From positions 1 through 5,524 of the forward strand of contig JAVRLS010000068.1 in NCBI GenBank assembly GCA_031961205.1: a DNA stretch of 5,524 bases, given 5' to 3'. How positions within the stretch are numbered: position 1 is the stretch's first letter; every line of letters starts with the position of its first letter. The notes below the pieces were generated by a model. The model saw only the letters and a program-made list of their open reading frames with translations, searched no databases and was not told the origin of the DNA. This DNA is from JAVRLS01 sp031961205. Lineage in GTDB: Archaea > Thermoplasmatota > Thermoplasmata > Thermoplasmatales > Thermoplasmataceae. The position numbers were made by a program, and so were the translations under genes. Shown piece after piece: positions 1 to 5,506 of the stretch.

Positions 1-373
1 GATCGCCGGTTTCTTTCGATTCCCTGTACATTTCAGGAAATGCGACGGAAACATTCATCTTGCCGGATGCAACGGCATTTACCGTGTCATTTCCAGGATT
101 ATAGAGATCGAAGAACATGTTCGTTATGAAGACCTTCATTGCAACGGATGGCGAAGAACGCGCAATTTCCTCGAGTATTATCATGTACGCCCTGTCGTCA
201 AGCCCGGATCCGCCGCTTTCAACCGGGGCCCTTGCTGTCAGGAAGCCCTGCGATCCCAGCTTCGCTATGAGATCATCGGGTATGCCGCCCCTCTCAATGT
301 TCAGGGCAATGTTCTCAATATTCTTGTCCACGAATTCCCTTACCGTTGTCCTTAGAATCTCGTATTCCTCCAT
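1..373 (-). CDS. Acyl-CoA dehydrogenase family protein, N-terminal part (cut by window edge)
   Basis: This open frame starts at ATG 373-371 and continues without a stop off the left edge, giving 124 complete codons. The protein has the helical N-terminal ACAD domain: a first helix (EYEILRTTVREFVDKNI), then SQGFLTARAPVESGGSGLD at residues 41-59, matching the usual G-L-x-P-E-x-x-GG-G-L pattern, then ILEEIARSSPSVA at 66-78. The start is secured by a strong Shine-Dalgarno (AGGTGAT) 8 nt upstream and by a TGATG overlap with the stop of the preceding ACAD, which implies translational coupling. Oddly, where ACADs carry TEPGxGSD (the loop that contacts FAD and substrate), this protein reads VAFPEMYRES at about 110-119. 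The preceding LYNPGNDTVNAVASGK matches the usual G-x-x-x-Q-K-x-x-x-L-P-x-x-x-x-G segment only loosely. Family membership is clear. Whether it binds FAD, and whether it has the C-terminal catalytic glutamate, cannot be seen here. Confidence 0.88.
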   Translation of the reverse strand, partial: MEEYEILRTTVREFVDKNIENIALNIERGGIPDDLIAKLGSQGFLTARAPVESGGSGLDDRAYMIILEEIARSSPSVAMKVFITNMFFDLYNPGNDTVNAVASGKMNVSVAFPEMYRESKETGD

Positions 374-1482
374 CACTGTTCATCACCTGTTTTAAGCATT
401 CTTGCTATCACGAGTCTTTCGATCTCGCTTGTCCCTTCCCATATTTCCATTATCTTTGCATCCCTGAAAAAGCGCTCCATTCCGGAATCCAGGCCGTCAA
501 TTCCGGCAACGTTCATGGCCTTCTGGGAAACGTAAACTGCAGTTTCAGCCGCATACGCCTTGGCCATGCTTGTTACGGCCGGATCCGGGTTGAAGCTGAA
601 TATATGCGAGGCAGCCTCGTAAGTTAATAGCTTTGCAGCCTCGATCCTTGTTGCCATATCGGCTATCTCGAACTGTGTGCTTTCGCCTGCGGATGTTACT
701 CCACCCCGTTTTTCTAAGATCTTCAGCGTTCTGTCCAGTATGCCCTGGGATATACCGAGTGCCTGGGCCGCAACGTACGCACGGCTTATATCAAAGAATG
801 TCATTATATAATAGAATCCCTTTCCGGGTTCGCCAACCAGGTTCTCCTCCGGCACCTCCACATTCTCGAGAATAAGTTCAGCGGTATCTGTCGCACGGAC
901 TCCAAGCTTTCCCCTGAGCTTATTGGATTTAAAACCGGGCATTGACCTTTCGACAATGAAGACGCTCATTCCATGGTGTTTTTTCTTCTCTTCAGATGTT
1001 CTCGCAAGCAATACGAAAAAGTCCGAAATGTCCCCGTTTGTTATGAACATCTTTGAACCGTTCAGGACGTAATGATCGCCCTTCTTCACGGCTGTGGTCT
1101 TTATGTTTGCCACATCGCTTCCTCCGCCAGGTTCGGTTACAGCGAAACCCATCTTTGCCGTTCCGTTGAAGATGCGGCTCAGGTACTTTTCCTTCTGTTT
1201 TTCATTGCCGAAGAGTGCGATTACCTCATTCCCGAAGTATGGGAGGAGCATGGATATCCCGAGGCCCGCATCGTACCTGCAGAGTTCCTGTGTAGCGATA
1301 AGTATCGACCATGGATTTGCGTAATCGATTATATGTTCGTTAAATGATTTTCTGAAAATTTCATCGGGATACTTTTCATCATGATCGTAATGGTATGCAA
1401 CATCCTCAGTGAACTCTCTCCTCGCGAATTCATCGACCTTCTTCTTTATCTCAATCAGATCGGGAGATAACTCAAAATCCAT
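373..1482 (-). CDS. Acyl-CoA dehydrogenase (FAD-dependent)
   Basis: This enzyme should oxidise an acyl-CoA to the trans-2-enoyl-CoA, passing electrons from FAD to an electron-transfer flavoprotein: the first step of beta-oxidation or branched-chain acyl-CoA breakdown in the cytoplasm. The 369-residue product has the three ACAD parts: N-terminal helices (1 to about 80), the beta domain with FAVTEPGGGSD (113-123) and MFITNGD (145-151), and the C-terminal helical domain with SRAYVAAQALG (233-243), FFRDAKI (338-344) and IWEGTSEIER (347-356). E349 in WEG aligns with the catalytic base of medium-chain ACADs. I chose ATG 1482-1480 because it begins 1 nt after the thiolase stop, has an AGAGGT site 6 nt upstream, and the protein then starts like the family. 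A GTG at 1602 in the same frame would add 40 non-homologous residues inside the thiolase gene. The N-terminal domain looks about 10 residues short, without the P-E-x-x-GG loop. The acyl chain preference cannot be read from sequence. Confidence 0.93.
   Translation of the reverse strand: MDFELSPDLIEIKKKVDEFARREFTEDVAYHYDHDEKYPDEIFRKSFNEHIIDYANPWSILIATQELCRYDAGLGISMLLPYFGNEVIALFGNEKQKEKYLSRIFNGTAKMGFAVTEPGGGSDVANIKTTAVKKGDHYVLNGSKMFITNGDISDFFVLLARTSEEKKKHHGMSVFIVERSMPGFKSNKLRGKLGVRATDTAELILENVEVPEENLVGEPGKGFYYIMTFFDISRAYVAAQALGISQGILDRTLKILEKRGGVTSAGESTQFEIADMATRIEAAKLLTYEAASHIFSFNPDPAVTSMAKAYAAETAVYVSQKAMNVAGIDGLDSGMERFFRDAKIMEIWEGTSEIERLVIARMLKTGDEQ
382..388 (-). promoter_or_regulatory. Shine-Dalgarno site of the second acyl-CoA dehydrogenase
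   Basis: On the minus strand the sequence AGGTGAT lies in the last codons of the upstream ACAD and is followed, 8 nt later, by the ATG at 373. It is a 7-nt match to the complement of the conserved 16S rRNA 3' end (AUCACCUCC). It fixes the start of the downstream gene and fits a coupled TGATG stop/start junction. Confidence 0.75.
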
Positions 1483-1483
1483 A

Positions 1484-2674
1484 TCAATACCTCTGGAAAA
1501 CGACAGAATACCCCTGCCCGCCACCAACACAGAGAGTTGCGACACCGTATTCTTTCTTCTTTTCCTGCATGATCCTTGAGACCGTACCGCCGATCCTCGC
1601 ACCGGTAGCTCCCAGCGGATGGCCGATGGCTATTCCGCCGCCGTGTATGTTAACCCTGTCCTCCTCTATCCCGAGTTCCCTCATGGCGTTGATGGCGACA
1701 ACGGCAAACGCCTCGTTTATCTCCCATACACCTATGTCACCGGCTTCCAGCTTTGCCTTCTGCAGGGCGATCTTTGTTGCCGGGACAGGCCCCTCACCCA
1801 TTATGGATGGATCGACACCGGCCCAGCCGAAAGAAACTATCTTCGATAGCGGTTTCAGGCCGTATTCTTTGACCTTCTTTTCTGACATGAGCATGGTCAG
1901 TGATGCGCCTGCGTTGAGGGGTGATGAGTTTCCAGCTGTTATCAGTCCGTCCGGCTTGAATGCCGGCTTGAGTTTTTTCATCTCCTCAACCGAAACGTTC
2001 CTCCTTATGCTCTGATCCTGGTCAACTGAAACAACCTCCCCGTTGACCTCAGCATCAATGGGAACTATCTCTCCCTTGAAGAATCCGGAATCCAGGGCCT
2101 CGCTTGCCAGCTTATGGCTTCTGTATGAAAACACGTCCATATCATCCCTGCCGATGCCCTTAAGGGCCGCGAGCTTCTCAGCCGTAAGTCCCATGGAATA
2201 GCCGGTATTCATGTCATATTTCATGTATTCCGGCCGGACAAGCAGCTTGATATCCGGCTTCAGGTAGGGGCTGTTGTTCATCGGCACATGCGTCAGGTGT
2301 TCAAAGCCTCCTGCAAGTATGACATCAGCGTTTCCGGTCATGATCTCCATGGCCCCGATGGTCATGGCATTCAGGGATGATGAGCACGCACGGTCAAGTG
2401 CCATGCCAGGCACGTTAAACGGAAGGTTTGCAAGCAGTATCGGGTGCCGTCCGCCATAGGTCCAGTTCTCGTCCTGCTGTAATGCACATCCGGTAATGAC
2501 ATCGTTTATTTCCTCCGGCTTCAGGCCGGTCTCATCGATCTCAATGTTTATGAGCTTCGCCAGGGCTTCATCCATTCTCAGGGAGTTAAAAACATCCCGT
2601 TCCGGATCACTTGGCCGTGAACGGGAAAATGCCGTTCTTTTATAATCTACTAGATATACTTCATTGCTGCTCAT
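1484..2674 (-). CDS. Thiolase (3-ketoacyl-CoA thiolase / acetyl-CoA C-acetyltransferase)
   Basis: This 396-residue protein has the normal length of a degradative thiolase and should cleave 3-ketoacyl-CoA with CoA to acetyl-CoA and a shortened acyl-CoA, or run the reverse condensation. All catalytic elements are visible: the acyl-accepting C97 in DRACSSSLNAM (94-104), NEAF at 320-323, H352 in AIGHPLGATGAR (349-360), and the second cysteine C382 in CVGGGQG (382-388). MGLTAEKLA (161-169) and ITAGNSSPLNAGAS (245-258) are family segments; the usual Asp of the last (N/S-D-G-A) is Ala255. The NEAF and CxGGGQG motifs mark the classical FadA/AtoB type, unlike the archaeal SCP2-like thiolase that works with HMG-CoA synthase and a DUF35 protein. 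It is the first gene of the operon and ends 1 nt before the ACAD start. No Shine-Dalgarno precedes the ATG, and a TATA box about 33 nt upstream suggests a nearly leaderless mRNA. Chain-length preference is unknown. Confidence 0.94.
   Translation of the reverse strand: MSSNEVYLVDYKRTAFSRSRPSDPERDVFNSLRMDEALAKLINIEIDETGLKPEEINDVITGCALQQDENWTYGGRHPILLANLPFNVPGMALDRACSSSLNAMTIGAMEIMTGNADVILAGGFEHLTHVPMNNSPYLKPDIKLLVRPEYMKYDMNTGYSMGLTAEKLAALKGIGRDDMDVFSYRSHKLASEALDSGFFKGEIVPIDAEVNGEVVSVDQDQSIRRNVSVEEMKKLKPAFKPDGLITAGNSSPLNAGASLTMLMSEKKVKEYGLKPLSKIVSFGWAGVDPSIMGEGPVPATKIALQKAKLEAGDIGVWEINEAFAVVAINAMRELGIEEDRVNIHGGGIAIGHPLGATGARIGGTVSRIMQEKKKEYGVATLCVGGGQGYSVVFQRY
1489..1494 (-). promoter_or_regulatory. 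Shine-Dalgarno site of the first acyl-CoA dehydrogenase
   Basis: The minus strand reads AGAGGT across the last thiolase codons, 6 nt before ATG 1482. GAGGT pairs with the CCUCC core of the archaeal 16S rRNA tail. It supports the 369-residue start over the upstream GTG at 1602 and fits reinitiation after the thiolase stop. Confidence 0.6.
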
Positions 2675-2702
2675 TGTTTATCAAATGTTTAAATGTGAAT
2701 TT

Positions 2703-2716
2703 GCTTATAAGTTTAC
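2703..2716 (-). promoter_or_regulatory. Likely promoter (BRE + TATA box) of the thiolase-ACAD operon
   Basis: Read on the minus strand the site is GTAAACTTATAAGC: an A-rich stretch resembling a TFB-recognition element, then CTTATAAG as a box A. Its centre is about 33 nt upstream of the thiolase ATG, so initiation about 26 nt downstream would leave a leader of only some 7 nt. This agrees with the absence of a Shine-Dalgarno there. A second AT-rich candidate (TATATA at 2723-2728) would give a leader of about 26 nt and is less attractive. The call rests on spacing and motif only. Confidence 0.5.
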
Positions 2717-2772
2717 CGAGCATATATACACAGCAAAAAGTAGATATTTGATATTTTATTCATACAGTGGAA

Positions 2773-2786
2773 GATAAAATTATGAC
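2773..2786 (+). repeat. 14-bp direct repeat, copy 1
   Basis: GATAAAATTATGAC occurs here and again, identically, at 2926-2939, 153 bp away in the same orientation. The flanks of the two copies do not clearly match, so this is a short discrete element rather than the edge of a long duplication. It may be a regulator-binding site or a promoter element, since ATAAAATTAT is TATA-like. The function is unknown. Confidence 0.6.
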
Positions 2787-2820
2787 GAATCTTCAGCGAT
2801 ATAGAAGCGGCATGTGCTGT

Positions 2821-2834
2821 CATATATAAATATG
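2821..2834. promoter_or_regulatory. Orphan TATA-box-like element
   Basis: CATATATAAATATG reads as TATATAAATA on the plus strand and TTTATATA on the minus strand, both close to the archaeal box A consensus. Used rightward it would start RNA near 2852; leftward it would start near 2800 and give the thiolase mRNA a leader of about 125 nt. No good TFB element is evident on either side, so the direction is undecided and it could be incidental AT-rich sequence. Confidence 0.3.
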
Positions 2835-2925
2835 GATAATGCACGTCCCGTAATGCTTTACGCTTATTACTGGCGATCATTTTTTGTACATCATTTATGT
2901 GGAAATACCGGCTGAAACTGAAAAT

Positions 2926-2939
2926 GATAAAATTATGAC
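2926..2939 (+). repeat. 14-bp direct repeat, copy 2
   Basis: This is an identical copy of GATAAAATTATGAC at 2773-2786. It lies 26 bp before the possible small ORF start at 2966. If its AT-rich core acts as a TATA box, RNA would begin around 2955-2960, close to that start codon. This is suggestive but untested. Confidence 0.6.
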
Positions 2940-2965
2940 ATATTAAGAATAAGTAGAAGGATACA

Positions 2966-3112
2966 ATGAAAGACATCTCCATGAAAGTGCCGTTCTCCCA
3001 TAATGCGGATAATATTTCATTCACGCACTGCCGGATCGAATTATACGGATCCGCTGGAAAAATTATATCTCTATGGCAGCGGAAAGCCAAAAAAATCAAT
3101 CGCAGAAAATAA
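2966..3112 (+). CDS. Possible small protein, 48 residues (uncertain)
   Basis: An ATG at 2966 opens a frame of 48 codons ending at TAA 3110-3112. The purine run AGAAGG ends 5 nt before the ATG and matches AGGAGG at five of six places. A TATA-like 14-bp repeat copy lies just upstream. The product begins MKDISMKVPFSHNA and ends in a strongly basic tail (WQRKAKKINRRK); there is no signal peptide, membrane segment or cysteine pair, and I recognise no family. It sits upstream of the alpha-glucosidase gene on the same strand, ending 72 nt before its ATG. A frame of this length can arise by chance, and the codon pattern is not clearly like the neighbours. It could be a small regulator or leader peptide, or nothing. 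Confidence 0.22.
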   Translation: MKDISMKVPFSHNADNISFTHCRIELYGSAGKIISLWQRKAKKINRRK

Positions 3113-3140
3113 CATTACATCATCCGGATCATGCTGCAGT

Positions 3141-3156
3141 GAGAAAATTTCTAATA
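3141..3156 (+). promoter_or_regulatory. Possible promoter of the alpha-glucosidase gene
   Basis: GAGAAAATTTCTAATA combines an A-rich TFB-like half (GAGAAAA) with an imperfect box A (TTTCTAATA). The box centre is about 33 nt upstream of ATG 3185, the same spacing as the thiolase promoter to its own ATG, and would give a leader of roughly 5-7 nt. The TATA match is weak, so the assignment depends largely on spacing. An alternative AT-rich stretch at 3058-3068 would give a leader of about 95 nt. Confidence 0.35.
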
Positions 3157-3184
3157 CGGAATCCTGCATGCCAGTTCGATTGCA

Positions 3185-5500
3185 ATGCATGTTATCGAAG
3201 AGGCTAAAGGGTTCCTTTCGGAATTCGGGAAAGACATAATGAAAGATTCATTCAATTATTCACTGAATCGTGATCTTTATGACGGCAAATACGGCAAGGA
3301 AAACGGCGTGAAGGACCCGGGAAAATTTGCAGGCATATCCGTGGATAAGGGTTCGGCCGTGGTGTCATTTGAGAATGCTTTGCTGAGGGTTAAAGAATAT
3401 GAAGGGAATATATACGAATTTACATGGTTTGATGGCCCTGCCATGCCACTTGAAAGCCTCCAGGAAAGCGGAGGATTCCACATGGAAGGTGATAAAGCAG
3501 TATCCGGCAGCATTTCCATAAGTTTCGCTGATCCCGATATATTCGTAACAGGAAACGATGGGAATGAGATTGAGAGGGGCCACGTCGAGGTTTCCGGTGG
3601 CTACCTGAAGCATATTACCAGCCTCAATGGCTGGGATCGCCTTTTCGGATCCGGGGAAAGGGCATTTTCGCTCAATCTCAGGGGCCAGGTATGCCGCCTG
3701 TGGAATCACGATGCAAACGGGTCATACGGCCCGGATTCAGATCCGCTTTACCTGAACATACCGGTGATACTGCAGGAGGGAAATGGAAAATTTGTCATGA
3801 GATTATACGCCAACGCCGGCGACGGTTACATAGACGCAGGATACAGCAGCGAGGATCATATGATGGTTTCATTCAGATCATTGCCCATGAAATATTACAT
3901 AATTACTGGAAACCTGAACGATATATACAGATCGCTTTCAAGGATTACAGGAAGGCCATACATGCCACCGGAGTGGGCCCTGGGATTCCAGCAGTCCCGC
4001 TACAGTTACATGAACGATGAAGAGGTCCGGCGCGTAATTGATGGATTCAGGAAAAACGGGATTCCCCTTTCCGCACTTTACCTTGACATAGATTATATGG
4101 ACAGTTACCATGACTTCACATTCAACAGCAGATCATTCCCTGACATGAAGTCACTTGCAGCCTATGCCTCGGAATACGGCACACACATTATAACGATTAT
4201 AGAGCCGGGCGTTAAATTCGATCCCGGATACCGCATATACGAAGAAGCAATGAAAAACGGTTTCTTCATAAAATATCCGGATGGCAATACGCTTTACGCA
4301 CCGGTATGGGCCGGAATGTCTGCGTTTCCTGATTTTTCAAGGCCGGATGTATCGGGCTGGTGGGGTTCGCAATACGATTATATGCTTGAATCCGGTGTTT
4401 CCGGCTTCTGGCATGACATGAACGAACCGGCCATCTTCACGGGCTGGGGTGACAACACAATGGCCGAATCAGCTGTCCAGGCGGAGGGCAGGCACGGGGA
4501 TATCCATAACCTCTTCGGATATTATATGGCAAAGGCTGCCTTCGAACATCTTTCACGTCGTTCAAGACCGTTCATACTTTCGAGATCAGGATGGGCGGGC
4601 ATTAGCAGGTATGCATGGATATGGACCGGAGATACTGAAACCAGCTGGAAGGAGCTGAAACAGAACCTTATAACGATCCTGAACCTCTCAATGTCCGGGA
4701 TATCGTACACGGGATGCGATATAGGCGGTTTTACCGGATCACCGACGGGCGATCTTTTCATAAGGTGGCTGCAAATGGGCGTCTTTTTGCCGCTTTTCAG
4801 GGTCCATTCCTCAAAGAATACGGGCAGGCGCGAGCCATGGGAACTCGGTAAATATTCAGGATTGGCTGCCGGAACCATCAGGATGAGATACCGCCTGCTG
4901 CCATACATCTATACGGAAACCTACAGATCGCATATAACGGGCATTCCAATTGTGCGGCCGGTATTCTGGGCTGATCCTTCGGATTCAAAATTGCTGGATA
5001 CTGACGATGAAATGATGTTCGGCGATTCTATCATGGTGGCGCCGGTGATGGAGAAGGGGATGAATTCAAGGGACGTTATCTTTCCGCCGGGAAAATGGTA
5101 TGACTTCTATAACGATCATTTATTCTCAGGCAAATCTGAAATAAACGCGGGACTAGAAAAGATTCCCTTCTTCATTGCAGAAGGATCGATAATACCGGTA
5201 GATGAAGATGGAAAGATAACGATAAACGTATATTACTCGGACCGTGGAATGAAGGGTGAATTTTACTCTGATAATAGCGGATCTGACCACCTGCTTGAGG
5301 ATTTTTCAGTATCTGCGGACGGTGATATAAGGTGGGGAAGGGAAGGCACATATGAGAGCCGGTACCGTGAATATCGCTTCCGTTTCCATGGCATCACCCT
5401 TTCTTCAGTGAATATCAATGGACATGATGTTCCTGTTGACGAAAATTCATTTATTACAAGCGAGAAATTTGAAAGCGCAAAGCTTGTCCTGCAGAAATAG
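3185..5500 (+). CDS. Alpha-glucosidase, glycoside hydrolase family 31 (MalA/AglA type)
   Basis: This enzyme should hydrolyse terminal alpha-linked glucose from maltose and malto-oligosaccharides by a retaining mechanism. The 771-residue protein has the GH31 layout: an N-terminal beta-sandwich (about 55-255, with FGSGERAF at 154-161), the catalytic barrel (about 262-585) and C-terminal beta domains (about 586-771). Seen motifs are GFQQSRYSY (267-275), LDIDYMD (300-306), the nucleophile D411 in WHDMNEP (409-415), LSRSGWAG (465-472), the acid/base D483 in WTGD (480-483), CDIGGF (511-516) and the pocket histidine H540. It resembles Sulfolobus MalA throughout but is about 80 residues longer. E340 replaces the usual Asp of the D-P-G/A-I segment. 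No signal peptide or membrane segment is visible, so a cytoplasmic role fits. An in-frame TAA at 3152 rules out an earlier start; ATG 3239 would give 753 residues. I prefer 3185 because of the promoter spacing, but neither start has a good Shine-Dalgarno. Alpha-xylosidase or another GH31 specificity is not excluded. Confidence 0.94.
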   Translation: MHVIEEAKGFLSEFGKDIMKDSFNYSLNRDLYDGKYGKENGVKDPGKFAGISVDKGSAVVSFENALLRVKEYEGNIYEFTWFDGPAMPLESLQESGGFHMEGDKAVSGSISISFADPDIFVTGNDGNEIERGHVEVSGGYLKHITSLNGWDRLFGSGERAFSLNLRGQVCRLWNHDANGSYGPDSDPLYLNIPVILQEGNGKFVMRLYANAGDGYIDAGYSSEDHMMVSFRSLPMKYYIITGNLNDIYRSLSRITGRPYMPPEWALGFQQSRYSYMNDEEVRRVIDGFRKNGIPLSALYLDIDYMDSYHDFTFNSRSFPDMKSLAAYASEYGTHIITIIEPGVKFDPGYRIYEEAMKNGFFIKYPDGNTLYAPVWAGMSAFPDFSRPDVSGWWGSQYDYMLESGVSGFWHDMNEPAIFTGWGDNTMAESAVQAEGRHGDIHNLFGYYMAKAAFEHLSRRSRPFILSRSGWAGISRYAWIWTGDTETSWKELKQNLITILNLSMSGISYTGCDIGGFTGSPTGDLFIRWLQMGVFLPLFRVHSSKNTGRREPWELGKYSGLAAGTIRMRYRLLPYIYTETYRSHITGIPIVRPVFWADPSDSKLLDTDDEMMFGDSIMVAPVMEKGMNSRDVIFPPGKWYDFYNDHLFSGKSEINAGLEKIPFFIAEGSIIPVDEDGKITINVYYSDRGMKGEFYSDNSGSDHLLEDFSVSADGDIRWGREGTYESRYREYRFRFHGITLSSVNINGHDVPVDENSFITSEKFESAKLVLQK

Positions 5501-5506
5501 GAAATA

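Larger units (their letters stand above)
2675..3184. other. AT-rich divergent intergenic region (510 bp)
   Basis: This gap separates the leftward thiolase operon from the rightward alpha-glucosidase. It is visibly more AT-rich than the flanking genes and much longer than the 0-1 nt junctions inside the operon. It holds promoter candidates near both ends, an orphan symmetrical TATA element, a 14-bp direct repeat and one possible small ORF, each listed separately. I see no tRNA, rRNA fragment, transposase remnant or convincing C/D-box guide RNA. The long open frame on the minus strand (3099 to 2713) begins at TTG, overlaps the promoters and has no recognisable family features, so I regard it as chance. 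Confidence 0.8.

Noticed and set aside
1483..1602. 40-residue upstream extension of the acyl-CoA dehydrogenase from a GTG at 1602
   Set aside because: It lies entirely inside the thiolase coding sequence, shows no ACAD similarity, and the ATG at 1482 has its own ribosome-binding site and ideal spacing.
1569..2015. 148-codon plus-strand open frame antisense to the thiolase
   Set aside because: It is the mirror of a strongly supported thiolase with all catalytic motifs; its Ser/Pro/Ala-rich product is typical of an antisense shadow.
2911..2945. Possible C/D-box guide RNA (two CTGA and an ATGATAA)
   Set aside because: The boxes are in the wrong order (D-like before C-like), the C box is imperfect, and there is no properly spaced C'/D' pair.
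2713..3099. 128-codon minus-strand open frame in the intergenic region
   Set aside because: It begins at TTG, covers the thiolase promoter candidates, and is rich in Phe/Ile/Tyr as expected from AT-rich non-coding DNA. The internal ATG at 2982 gives a hydrophobic stretch but no recognisable family or convincing ribosome-binding site.
3006..3129. Repeated CGGAT motifs, including the palindrome CGGATCCG at 3046-3053
   Set aside because: CGGAT and GGATCC are common throughout the coding sequence of this window and the spacing is irregular, so they are not evidence of an operator array.
3003..3239. 78-codon plus-strand open frame overlapping the alpha-glucosidase start
   Set aside because: It runs through the presumed promoter and into the glucosidase gene in another frame, with no family features. 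It also conflicts with the better-supported 48-codon candidate.
3235..3270. Resemblance between the small ORF start (MKDIS) and the second glucosidase ATG (MKDSF)
   Set aside because: The similarity covers only a few codons and the surrounding nucleotides do not align, so a duplicated gene start is not supported.
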